This document shows positions 54,831 to 61,881 of a stretch of DNA of 64,000 nucleotides, piece by piece. A program made the translations under genes and the position numbers. The notes under the pieces are model-generated. The model had not been told where the DNA came from, ran no database searches, and saw nothing but the letters and a program-made list of their open reading frames with translations. This stretch comes from Lysinibacillus fusiformis. GTDB lineage: Bacteria; Bacillota; Bacilli; Bacillales_A; Planococcaceae. The stretch's first letter is position 1; the number at the start of each line of letters is the position of its first letter. The stretch is from contig NZ_PYWL01000001.1 in assembly GCF_003049525.1 (NCBI RefSeq), positions 744,001 to 808,000 on the forward strand. Direction: 5' to 3'.

Positions 54831-54965
54831 TTATTTCTTCAACACTTTATCAATCTTAGCCATTAAAGCTTGGCGCTTTTCGTGAAGCACTTTACCAAGT
54901 TTAAATTTCTCAATAGCTGCCGCACGTGATTCGGTAAACATAGAAGCCTGTTCAATTTGTTTCAT
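54831..54965 (-). CDS. Small basic protein, 44 aa
   Basis: A frame from the ATG at 54,965 has AAAGGAGGTGAAG 3–9 bases upstream. The product starts MKQIEQASMFTESRAAAIEK and ends MAKIDKVLKK, a single amphipathic, lysine-rich helix. It lies between a non-coding gap and the coiled-coil gene on the same strand. The strong binding site argues for expression. No family is recognised. Confidence 0.6.
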   Translation of the reverse strand: MKQIEQASMFTESRAAAIEKFKLGKVLHEKRQALMAKIDKVLKK

Positions 54966-55248
54966 AACCTTCACCTCCTTTCAGGACTTTGTCACAATGG
55001 AACACTGTGACAAAATGGTACACCTCTCTAAGTAGCATGAAATCAGGATTTTAATTTGCTCACTGCCTATGTCACACTTAAAATTTTTCAAAAAATCAAT
55101 TTGAGGCGCGCAATTACATGCTCATACGGTCTACAGAAAAATGGCCAAATTTATTATTTGGTAGGGGGGCTATCGCTCAAGTGTGACAAAAATAAAAACC
55201 CACCACACACCATTGCTGGAATGTAATGAGCTTCGTGAGCTTCTAAAA
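54966..55248. other. Non-coding gap with inverted repeats; possible packaging site
   Basis: This is the longest gap in the leftward phage operon. It contains GTCACA…TGTGAC around 54,990–55,010, the pair TGTCACACTT (55,070) and AAGTGTGACA (55,178), and a G-rich stretch GGTAGGGGGGCTATCG near 55,160. Gaps with dyads and a G run before structural genes are where cos sites lie in many phages. The assignment is speculative. Confidence 0.3.
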
Positions 55249-55398
55249 TTATTTAGCTGTAAAACGATTAATCACTTTGCAACCTGATCGTGTGCATTGT
55301 ACTTCTAAGTCACATTGGATATGTACAGCACCAGCTTCATATTCACGCGAAGCTTTTAGTAATAACTTTCCACACTTTATGCATCGTAGTTCTTTCAT
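55249..55398 (-). CDS. Com-like zinc-finger protein
   Basis: This 49-aa protein has a zinc ribbon: LRCIKCGKLLLKAS and the second pair in CDLEVQCTRSGCKVINRF. This resembles the Mu Com translational activator family found in many phages. GAGGTGA lies about 6 bases before the ATG at 55,398. It is too short for automatic calling but is clearly patterned. Com activates translation of the mom modification gene in Mu; the role here is unknown. Confidence 0.75.
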   Translation of the reverse strand: MKELRCIKCGKLLLKASREYEAGAVHIQCDLEVQCTRSGCKVINRFTAK

Positions 55399-55417
55399 AA
55401 AATCACCTCATTATCTT

Positions 55418-55963
55418 TTAGGTATTAAGAGAATGACAAGTGTGTTCCTCTTTCATTTTTTCATCACGTCTATAACGTTCACCAATCAATGTTAGATTGT
55501 TTATGACAGCTTTCCTTAACGTTTCATAATCCACCTTCTGAGAATGCTCAAAATAGCGTATAAACAGTTTTCTATCTTCCACGCCAATTAGTTCACATAT
55601 CTCCTCAAAACGCTTGTATTGAAGACGTATGTGTTCTAAGTGTTTCTTATATAATGCTTTCTCGTCAATAATCATAAATGATAGAATATCCGCCCTACTC
55701 GAAAGAGATTGATCGTTATCATACATAGACACGCCATAACTAAATTCATACAGCTGAGCAAAGTGTGCTGCTTGTCTTTGCTCCAAATAGTTTGCTAGTA
55801 CGTTGGCCTGGGCACCCATCCACAATGAATACATATACTCCCTTACTTTATGTTCTAGTTCTGAAACAAAATTATCTGAATCACTTTCAATTGCATAAGG
55901 TGTGTTAGCTGTAATAAGCGCTAATTGTTCACCGAAAGCTTCTGAAATAATAGTTTGATTCAT
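55418..55963 (-). CDS. Phage-type hypothetical protein, 181 aa
   Basis: The product starts MNQTIISEAFGEQLALITAN and is mostly helical, with LEHKVREYMYSLWMGAQANVLANYLEQRQAAHFAQLYEFSYG in two parts and a C-terminal KAVINNLTLIGERYRRDEKMKEE. The ATG at 55,963 has AAAGGAGG 9 bases upstream. It lies between the ArpU-like and Com-like genes. No family is assigned. Its position in the late-control region suggests a structural or regulatory role. Confidence 0.65.
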   Translation of the reverse strand: MNQTIISEAFGEQLALITANTPYAIESDSDNFVSELEHKVREYMYSLWMGAQANVLANYLEQRQAAHFAQLYEFSYGVSMYDNDQSLSSRADILSFMIIDEKALYKKHLEHIRLQYKRFEEICELIGVEDRKLFIRYFEHSQKVDYETLRKAVINNLTLIGERYRRDEKMKEEHTCHSLNT

Positions 55964-55979
55964 GCAGCACAACCTCCTT

Positions 55980-56378
55980 TCAACTAAACCTAGCCGGATA
56001 GTTTCTTTGAATTAAATGTTCAATTTCCACACCTGTATTAAGATTTAAAAACAATGAAATATTTATCATAGCTGTATCTCTAATCTTTGTGTAGGTCATT
56101 GCACTTATTGGTGGATCAAACTTTAAATTGTAGACGTGATAATCTGTCAAGTATTCACTATTAACTGACAAATACCTTGCTTCAATTAGAAAGCGTTCTA
56201 GTGTTGATAATCTCTCAATAGCTCGTTCAATCATTTGATGAAAGGCAACATTATCATTATCTGGATTCTCTACATAAAATTTAGAAATTCGATATCGTGC
56301 CAATTCTTTTACAACAGCTTTACGAATTTTCACTTTCTCTGCTCTTGTTAAGTGTTTTAATAGTTCCATTGATATCAT
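55980..56378 (-). CDS. ArpU-family phage transcriptional regulator
   Basis: This 132-aa protein resembles ArpU/RinA-type regulators that switch on late phage genes. It has the conserved sigma-like segment IERLSTLERFLIEARYLSVN and DPPISAMTYTKIRDTAMINISLFLNL toward the end. AAGGAG lies 5 bases before the ATG. In prophages ArpU is followed by terminase and capsid genes; here it is followed by small genes and a prohead protease, so it may control the satellite's packaging segment. Confidence 0.8.
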   Translation of the reverse strand: MISMELLKHLTRAEKVKIRKAVVKELARYRISKFYVENPDNDNVAFHQMIERAIERLSTLERFLIEARYLSVNSEYLTDYHVYNLKFDPPISAMTYTKIRDTAMINISLFLNLNTGVEIEHLIQRNYPARFS

Positions 56379-56407
56379 CCTCGCTCCTTACTTTTGATAA
56401 CCTATAT

Positions 56408-57289
56408 TTAATCACTCCAATCAAAATCATCTGGATCACACCCTTCTTGTATCCATCGTTGGAATGCTATTTCTTTATCTCTCGGATCATATTGAGGCTT
56501 TTGCTTTGGCTGAACAGGTTTCTTTTCAGCATTCATTTTTATTGCTAGGTCTACAAATTTATCTCTAAGTTTTTTTGCTGATAAAACATTGGTGCACCAA
56601 AATGAGTCCTGTGTTACCCAATCCATTACTTGTTTGGCCAAGTGCTTATCCACTTGATCAATTTCAATTAGCTTTCGCATATCATCGGCCCATGTTTGCA
56701 TGTTGGATTTTTTAATTAAATGAGATATTCCAGCTTCATTTGCAACTGCAGCAACTTTTTCATGAAAGTATATTGCCATTTTGAAATAGGTGCTGTCCTC
56801 GTCATACTTTTTTTGACGAGTAGTATTTATATCTTTTATATCTTTATATATCTTATTAGAACCGCAACTTTCTGCGGTTACCTCTACACTATTCTGCGGT
56901 TCTCTAATCATTTTTTTGCGGTTCTCATATCCTAAATCTTCATTAGAACCGTAGTTTTCTGCGGTTCTCTTTTTGTAGAACTTTTTAGACTTCCTTACCT
57001 TAAAAATATTTCCGTAAGGAGTCCGTTTCGTAGTGATGTACCCCGATTTCCTCAATTTAGAAATATTAGTTTCTGTTGTTCTTAAACTGTTACCAAGTTC
57101 TTCGGCAATTTCAGTTGTCTTCACAGGCCTACCACCAAGGACGATGCCGATAGTTTCACCGTCCTCATACACTTCTTTTGTAGTTCTCGCTACCAGCCAT
57201 AAAAATTCCCATAAAGCAGGGCCAATATTTTCTTTATGCTCTTTCGTCAAAATTCCAGTGAAAACGGGAAAATAAAAACTATCAGACAA
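56408..57289 (-). CDS. Phage-type replication initiator with internal origin
   Basis: This 293-aa protein has an N-terminal winged-helix region (about 55–100: TTEIAEELGNSLRTTETNISKLRKSGYI), a hydrophilic linker (about 105–165) and a helical C-terminal domain (about 170–290: MDWVTQDSFWCTNVLSAKKLRDKF). The layout is like lambda O and DnaD-type initiators. Its linker DNA holds a 22-bp-phased iteron array that repeats the peptide TAEN/S-Y/C-GSN. It starts with TTG at 57,289 after a GGTGGTGA site. No helicase or primase gene is next to it, so host DnaB/DnaC loading is presumed. Confidence 0.8.
   Translation of the reverse strand: MSDSFYFPVFTGILTKEHKENIGPALWEFLWLVARTTKEVYEDGETIGIVLGGRPVKTTEIAEELGNSLRTTETNISKLRKSGYITTKRTPYGNIFKVRKSKKFYKKRTAENYGSNEDLGYENRKKMIREPQNSVEVTAESCGSNKIYKDIKDINTTRQKKYDEDSTYFKMAIYFHEKVAAVANEAGISHLIKKSNMQTWADDMRKLIEIDQVDKHLAKQVMDWVTQDSFWCTNVLSAKKLRDKFVDLAIKMNAEKKPVQPKQKPQYDPRDKEIAFQRWIQEGCDPDDFDWSD
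56821..56967. other. Iteron replication origin inside the initiator gene
   Basis: Six copies of TGCGGTT/AACCGCA (one with a change) lie at 56860, 56873, 56895, 56917, 56947 and 56960. Three successive copies start exactly 22 bases apart, and two inverted pairs are 6 bases apart. A run of almost pure A/T (56,821–56,857) abuts the array, as a DNA-unwinding element would. Origins inside the linker of an initiator gene are known from lambda O. Confidence 0.78.
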
Positions 57290-57338
57290 CGTATCACCAC
57301 CCTGTCAACCCCTGTGTTTAAACTGTACAGGTGCTCTT

Positions 57339-57737
57339 TTATTCATCATTTTCTAATTCAAGCTGCAAAAATGCTTGTGTAGCTTGCTCATGAGTTATGA
57401 ACCCTTGTTTAAGGGCAAACATTACTTTATTTATTTTTAGACTTTTTTCCGTTAAAACTGCTAGTTTGTTTCCTTGTGGGTCTAGCTTCACCCTAACTTG
57501 AGCACCTTCATAAATTGATGAACCACGATTCCATACCGGACTTGAATCGTGTCCAACAATTTTATCTAATATATCTTTAATAGTAATAGCCTTGTATTGG
57601 TCATCCTCTTTTACTTCGATATGATCACCTTCTACTAAGTCCATGTACGAAAAACGGCCATGTACTTTGTGCACCAAGGAAACAATATCAATGCCAAAAT
57701 GCACAGTTATACGTCCAATTAAATATTCTTCATTCAT
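57339..57737 (-). CDS. Hypothetical protein, 132 aa
   Basis: The protein starts MNEEYLIGRITVHFGIDIVS and is mostly beta strands in the first half, then helices (KINKVMFALKQGFITHEQATQAFLQLELE). I do not recognise a family. It precedes the replication initiator gene by 49 bases in the leftward operon. A GGTGGTGA site precedes the ATG. An early-region role is likely by position. Confidence 0.65.
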   Translation of the reverse strand: MNEEYLIGRITVHFGIDIVSLVHKVHGRFSYMDLVEGDHIEVKEDDQYKAITIKDILDKIVGHDSSPVWNRGSSIYEGAQVRVKLDPQGNKLAVLTEKSLKINKVMFALKQGFITHEQATQAFLQLELENDE

Positions 57738-57774
57738 CTATTTCACCACCTTGAGTTTTACTCATGTAAAAATC

Positions 57775-57807
57775 ACTCATTCCTGTACATATACTTCGCC
57801 CAAGCAT
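57775..57807 (+). repeat. Element repeat, direct copy 1
   Basis: ATTCCTGTACATATAC followed by TTCGCCCAAGCAT matches the copy upstream of the integrase at about 26 of 30 positions, including ACTCA upstream. It lies in the gap between the DUF771 gene and the 132-aa gene. Confidence 0.7.
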
Positions 57808-57815
57808 ATTTTTAA

Positions 57816-58091
57816 TTACCACTCACTTGTAATTGCGCTTATTACTTCAAAAGCCTGTCTCGCTGGCCACCAGCGTTTACGATTTTTCTTAACCTCAATA
57901 GCTCGCATACGTACATCACATACAAGTTCACTTTCTAAAAATCTTGGTGACATGTTCGTTAGTTCTGCCATTTTGTTTAAATCAATCCACCACAATACTT
58001 CTCTTATTTCTTCATCAAGCCGTTTCTCTATGTATTGTCGAATGGCTTGTTTATCGACGTTGACCTCAATGTTTGCTGGAATCATAAACAT
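57816..58091 (-). CDS. DUF771-family phage protein
   Basis: This 91-aa protein carries the DUF771 pattern: an N-terminal VDKQAIRQYIEKRLDEEIREV helix, WWIDLNKMAELTNMSPRFLESEL helix-turn-helix-like region, and RKRWWPARQAFEVISAI. DUF771 proteins are found in early operons of Firmicutes phages and islands and probably bind DNA. AGGAGG lies 4 bases before the first ATG and 10 before a second in-frame ATG, so the start may be two codons later. Confidence 0.8.
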   Translation of the reverse strand: MFMIPANIEVNVDKQAIRQYIEKRLDEEIREVLWWIDLNKMAELTNMSPRFLESELVCDVRMRAIEVKKNRKRWWPARQAFEVISAITSEW

Positions 58092-58159
58092 TCCACCTCC
58101 TATCTATCAGTTTGTTATTCTCTAAAAAAGCAATAAAGCTATATGGACTTGACCTATAT

Positions 58160-58339
58160 TTATCTAGACAAAGATTTTGACTCTTGTTGTGTTATCCAGT
58201 CATCAAGCGTTGTTTTTCTAAACATAATTTTATTGCCAATACGGTAATGAGGAACTTCATTTCCTCGAACCATCTCACGTAACTTATACTCTGATGATCC
58301 AATGTAAGGAGCTGCCTCTTTTACAGTCATTTTATCCAT
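58160..58339 (-). CDS. Excisionase (Xis-like, MerR-fold)
   Basis: This 59-aa protein is a single excisionase-family winged helix: MDKMTVKEAAPYIGSSEYKL, then REMVRGNEVPHYRIGNKIMF. It is the first gene to the left of the repressor switch, the usual position of xis or an early regulator in satellites. The ATG at 58,339 follows GAGGTGG by 8 bases. It is the best candidate directionality factor for the integrase. Confidence 0.82.
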   Translation of the reverse strand: MDKMTVKEAAPYIGSSEYKLREMVRGNEVPHYRIGNKIMFRKTTLDDWITQQESKSLSR

Positions 58340-58365
58340 TCGATTCACCACCTCGCCCTAAAATG

Positions 58366-58496
58366 TTGATATGTCAAATATTTTTTGTTGATGCATCAAA
58401 TATTAACGGAACAATTGTTGTTATGTCAACATTTATTTGTTTCTATTTTGTTGTTCGTTATTATTTGTTGCCACATCAACATTTATTGTTTATGAT
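58366..58496. promoter_or_regulatory. Lysogeny switch: four operators and two divergent promoters
   Basis: Four 12-bp dyads are seen: TTGATATGTCAA (58366), TTGATGCATCAA (58388, perfect), TTGTTATGTCAA (58418) and TTGCCACATCAA (58468). The leftward promoter is TTGACA (58429–58424, inside the third dyad), 18 bases, TAATAT (58405–58400). The rightward repressor promoter is TTGCCA (58468–58473, inside the fourth dyad), 17 bases, TATGAT (58491–58496). The repressor can therefore block both. Confidence 0.82.
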
Positions 58497-58524
58497 ATTG
58501 TCAAAGAGGAGAGGTGTACTAATT

Positions 58525-59382
58525 GTGGATTTAGTTCAATTTGGTTCTTATATAAAAGAATTACGCAAAAAAAGAGGGTTAACACTCGCTTCGTTATCTG
58601 CATTATCAGGGGTTTCTCATCCTTATCTATCTCAAATAGAAAATGGAAAACTAAAAAATTTCCCATCACCAGAGATTCTAATAAAAATTTCTGAACCTTT
58701 AGATGTTCGATATGAAAAACTTTTGAAAGCGGCTGGACATTTAGACAATGAGGCTTTGCACGATTACTATGAACATGATGTAAAACTATATGAGATGATC
58801 ACGAAAGTTCTAAAAGCACTTTCGACAGATGGTTATTTTTTTGAAGATGTTCAGATAAAGATATTCGAAACATTCTCAGAAAACATGAGTTTTGAGCCTG
58901 GGCTTAACGAATTTAATGAGCTCTATCTAGAATACTTAAGATATAAAGAAGAAGATGAATGGGACTATATAGACGTAGATTTGGAAGAAGACTTCATAAA
59001 ATATTATAACTACAATACGGTACTTAGATCATTCACCGCTGAATTTAATGCTAGTGCATTTGATTGGAGAGAAGAAACATTAAATAAACTAACAGAATTG
59101 GCTTTGGAGCGAATAAACTCATCTGAATCAGTTGAAGCATCAAAAAAAGAACTTTCGCTTTTTTTAGAACAACCCAATATCCTGTACAAAACTCATAAAT
59201 TATCTAAACAGCAGATTAAACTCCTTGAATCTTTTTTAGATACATTAATTATGGATTCGCAAAAGTCAAAGAAAATAGCACTCACATTGTTTGACCAAGG
59301 AAACAGCATTGAAGAAATATCAAAAATAATAAATGAATCGCCAGAAACCATTCAAGAATGGACAATTAAAGAAAATAAATAA
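58525..59382 (+). CDS. CI-like repressor of the element
   Basis: This 285-aa protein has an N-terminal XRE helix-turn-helix (about 1–65: GLTLASLSALSGVSHPYLSQIENGK) and a long helical C-terminal region with acidic patches, without the LexA-like peptidase motif of SOS-cleaved CI proteins. The GTG at 58,525 has GAGGTG 8 bases upstream. The C-terminus ends in a second small helix-turn-helix-like stretch (GNSIEEISKIINESPETIQEW). Release by a helper protein, as for Stl of SaPIs, fits the missing peptidase domain, but that is inference. Confidence 0.85.
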   Translation: MDLVQFGSYIKELRKKRGLTLASLSALSGVSHPYLSQIENGKLKNFPSPEILIKISEPLDVRYEKLLKAAGHLDNEALHDYYEHDVKLYEMITKVLKALSTDGYFFEDVQIKIFETFSENMSFEPGLNEFNELYLEYLRYKEEDEWDYIDVDLEEDFIKYYNYNTVLRSFTAEFNASAFDWREETLNKLTELALERINSSESVEASKKELSLFLEQPNILYKTHKLSKQQIKLLESFLDTLIMDSQKSKKIALTLFDQGNSIEEISKIINESPETIQEWTIKENK

Positions 59383-59391
59383 TACCCACCT

Positions 59392-59428
59392 ACTCACCTA
59401 TTCCTGTACACACGCGTCGCCCAAGCAT
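59392..59428 (+). repeat. Element repeat, direct copy 2, upstream of the integrase
   Basis: ACTCACCTATTCCTGTACA and the following CACGCGTCGCCCAAGCAT form the best copy of the element repeat. It lies directly before and slightly inside the integrase start. Confidence 0.7.
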
Positions 59429-60641
59429 GAAAGGAATGGACAAGGTGAAGTTATATAAATCAACAAAAGAACCTGAACTATATCACTATTTCAATGCGAA
59501 TAAAGAAAAGCTATGGATGTATCGCCATAAGTATTATGATGCTACCGGGAAGCGGAAAGAGAAGAAGAAAAGTGGTTTTAAAACAGAAAAAGCAGCATTG
59601 AAAGCCCTCCTGGAAGTAAAGGCTGCAACACTGCGCGGTGAAACAAAACATATAGAAAATGATAACCTAACTGTTGGCCAATGGCTAGATATATGGTTTG
59701 GCATGAATAAGGGTAAATGGAAACCTTCTACTGTTACTCAGCGCGAGGGCTTTATAAAGCTTTATTTTAAGCCCCTTCTTGGCTCCTACAAGTTGCAGAA
59801 GCTGGATAAGGTTATTTATCAAATGTCGTTTATCAATGTGTTAGAGAACAAGCTAAAGCCCTCTACGATCCGTGCTTTGCATTCGATTTTTAGGATTGCT
59901 ATGAATGCGGCTGTTGCGGAAGAAATCATAATTCGCAATAAGTTACAGGGAACCGCCCTTCCCTCTCTAAGAGATAAGGAAACAGAAAAGAACTATCTCA
60001 CACCTGGCCAACTTAGTATATTACTGAATCATATTAAGGAGCATGGGGATATTGCCTACTACAGCTTATTTTTAACGATTGTTTATACAGGGATGCGTAA
60101 AGGTGAGGCATTGGGGCTTCAATGGCGAAATATCGACTTTGCCAATCAAAAGATTACAATTGAGAGAACCAGAGGGAATAACGGTGTAGGATCCACTAAG
60201 ACCAAAAATAGTGAGCGTACTATAAAAGTAGATGATGTGGTGTTACAACACCTTCAAAGCTATCGAACAGCTGTTAAAGCGTTGCTATTTTCACATGGTC
60301 GTAAGCTGCATAACGATATAGCAAAAGATGATTCATTTATTTTTCTATCACCTCACACTACAGAGCCTTTTGTTTCCACAGGGTTAAATGCAATATTTAA
60401 TCGCTTTGTAGAAGCGGCTGGGCTACCAGCAACAACGATACATGGTTTAAGGCACACACATGCCACCATACTTATGAATAACGGTATTCCTGTCAAGGCG
60501 ATTGCCGAACGATTAGGAAATACTCCAGAGATGATCCATACCGTTTATGGTCACGTTCTCCAAGAGATGGAGGTACGAACAGTATCCGTATTTAGTGAAA
60601 GTTTAAAGGCAGTTGGGGCTAAAAGTGGGGCTAGCTTATAG
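59427..60641 (+). CDS. int: Tyrosine site-specific integrase
   Basis: This 404-aa integrase has an N-terminal AP2-like/arm-binding region (about 10–60), a core-binding SAM-like domain (about 65–150) and a catalytic domain with the first arginine in YTGMRKGEALGLQW, HGLRHTHATIL (His-x-x-Arg) and the nucleophile tyrosine in HTVYGHVLQEM. The ATG at 59,427 has no binding site. A GTG six codons later (59,445) follows AAAGGA by 9 bases and may be the true start. The gene ends 47 bases from the attR core. Its tail codons form a hairpin. Confidence 0.93.
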   Translation: MKGMDKVKLYKSTKEPELYHYFNANKEKLWMYRHKYYDATGKRKEKKKSGFKTEKAALKALLEVKAATLRGETKHIENDNLTVGQWLDIWFGMNKGKWKPSTVTQREGFIKLYFKPLLGSYKLQKLDKVIYQMSFINVLENKLKPSTIRALHSIFRIAMNAAVAEEIIIRNKLQGTALPSLRDKETEKNYLTPGQLSILLNHIKEHGDIAYYSLFLTIVYTGMRKGEALGLQWRNIDFANQKITIERTRGNNGVGSTKTKNSERTIKVDDVVLQHLQSYRTAVKALLFSHGRKLHNDIAKDDSFIFLSPHTTEPFVSTGLNAIFNRFVEAAGLPATTIHGLRHTHATILMNNGIPVKAIAERLGNTPEMIHTVYGHVLQEMEVRTVSVFSESLKAVGAKSGASL

Positions 60642-60652
60642 CTAAACCCCAC
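60625..60652 (-). terminator. Replacement speB terminator inside the integrase tail
   Basis: GTGGGGCTAGC (60625–60635) pairs with GCTAAACCCCAC (60641–60652). On the minus strand it is followed by TTTTAG. It resembles the old speB terminator at 45,764–45,787 (shared TAGCTAT and GCTAGCCCC). It lies 37 bases past the speB stop codon and can end both speB and integrase transcripts. Confidence 0.65.
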
Positions 60653-60688
60653 TCAAACCGCTTCATATCAACCTTTATAAGGCTTTAT

Positions 60689-60706
60689 TTATTTTACCCA
60701 GCCTAA
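60689..60706. repeat. attR core repeat (18 bp)
   Basis: It is identical to 45799–45816. The repeat is the last 18 bases of speB including the stop codon, so integration leaves speB intact on this side. Confidence 0.88.
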
Positions 60707-61561
60707 AATCATTTCACGCAATAACTTAGAAGCTGTGTTAGCTGTCATTTCAGATGTGTCATAAATAGGTGCTACTTCCACTAGATCAAAGCCTACAACA
60801 TTTACGCTGCTTGCTGCAATGGCATGAATGGAAGCTAGTAATTCTTTCGCAGTAATACCACCGCAATCAACTGTGCCAGTTCCCGGTGCATGAGCTGGAT
60901 CTAACACGTCAATATCGATCGTTACGTAAACATTACGCCCCTCCAGCGTTGGAAGAACTTCCTTTAACGGCTCTAGTACTTCAAATTTAGAAATATGCAT
61001 ACCGTTTTCCTTCGCCCATTCAAATTCCTCTTTCATTCCTGAACGAATACCAAATGAATATACATTTTTAGGTCCGATATGTTCGGCAATTTTACGAATT
61101 GGTGTTGAGTGTGATAGTGGCTCTCCCTCATACTCTACTCGTAAATCTGTGTGAGCATCAAAGTGTATGATAGCTAGGTCATCATATTTAGCAGATACTG
61201 CTTTCATGACAGGCCAAGACACTAAATGTTCTCCTCCCATACCAACAGGGATTTTGCCATCAGCTAGTAATTTTTCAATAAATTTTTCAATTTCATCTAA
61301 TGAACGTTGTGCATTCCCAAATGGTAGTGGAATGTCACCTGCATCAAAATACTTTACTTCCTCAAGCTCACGATCTAAATATGGGCTGTACTCTTCAAGA
61401 CCGATAGATACCTCACGGATACGTTGTGGGCCGAATCGTGAACCTGGACGGTAACTAACTGTCCAATCCATCGGCATACCATAAATAACTGCCTGAGCAT
61501 CCTCATATGTAGGATGACTTTTTATAAATACATTTCCTGAATACGCTTCATCAAATCTCAT
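60689..61561 (-). CDS. speB: Agmatinase
   Basis: SpeB hydrolyses agmatine to putrescine and urea. The 290-aa protein has the ureohydrolase manganese motifs GGEHLVSWPV, IHFDAHTDLR and TIDIDVLDPAHAPGTGT, and GFDLVEVAPIYD. GGAGG lies 8 bases before the ATG. The last six codons are the integration target of the satellite and are restored by the element's insertion chemistry. In B. subtilis speB follows speE; no speE is adjacent here. Confidence 0.96.
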   Translation of the reverse strand: MRFDEAYSGNVFIKSHPTYEDAQAVIYGMPMDWTVSYRPGSRFGPQRIREVSIGLEEYSPYLDRELEEVKYFDAGDIPLPFGNAQRSLDEIEKFIEKLLADGKIPVGMGGEHLVSWPVMKAVSAKYDDLAIIHFDAHTDLRVEYEGEPLSHSTPIRKIAEHIGPKNVYSFGIRSGMKEEFEWAKENGMHISKFEVLEPLKEVLPTLEGRNVYVTIDIDVLDPAHAPGTGTVDCGGITAKELLASIHAIAASSVNVVGFDLVEVAPIYDTSEMTANTASKLLREMILGWVK

Positions 61562-61881
61562 TGCTAGACCTCCGTTATAAATAAAATATTATTTTGAAAA
61601 ACAACTTATCTTAAAGTCCGACTATGATGGCTTACAGGATTGTAATGAAACCTGTATCCTTTTATCCTCGTATACATTATTGGAACCTCTAGCAAATTTC
61701 GATTAAAATCTACAAAGTATGATTTTCTTGTCGAATGCCAGCGTTTCAAGTAGTACAAAAAAAGTATAGATGTTTTTGAATAAAGTGCAATAGTTTTTAG
61801 GTAGAATTTCGATTAAAGATGAATGTTCGAACACATACTAACGTTAAGTTCGAAGTTGTGAGAAAACGAGGTGAAAGTCGG
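61562..61881. other. Divergent intergenic region between speB and pbpG
   Basis: About 320 bases hold both promoters. A GTATA at 61,764 with a weak CAATAGT further downstream resembles a sigma-F/G promoter for the plus-strand gene, but spacing is off consensus. No coding frame is supported here; the pbpG frame is open upstream of its start, without a binding site. Confidence 0.35.

Larger units (their letters stand above)
45799..60706. mobile_element. Integrated phage-satellite-like element (about 14.9 kb)
   Basis: The element lies between two 18-bp direct repeats in the 3' end of speB. From the right it carries integrase, CI-like repressor, excisionase, DUF771 protein, a replication initiator with an internal iteron origin, an ArpU-like regulator, a Com-like zinc finger, a prohead protease, and then accessory genes (Abi_2, SIR2, a second repressor array, a toxin-like peptide). 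No terminase, portal, major capsid, tail or lysis gene is recognisable. Most genes run leftward from a lysogeny switch, as in phage-inducible islands. A decayed prophage is the main alternative. Confidence 0.82.

Noticed and set aside
56860-56966. CRISPR repeats
   Set aside because: The heptamers are too short, lie inside a coding frame, occur in both orientations, and have no spacers of constant size.
45799-60706. Intact prophage
   Set aside because: No terminase, portal, major capsid, tail, holin or lysin gene can be recognised, and 15 kb is too short for a complete tailed phage.
45799-60706. Integrative conjugative element
   Set aside because: No relaxase, FtsK-like transfer protein or type IV secretion gene is present.
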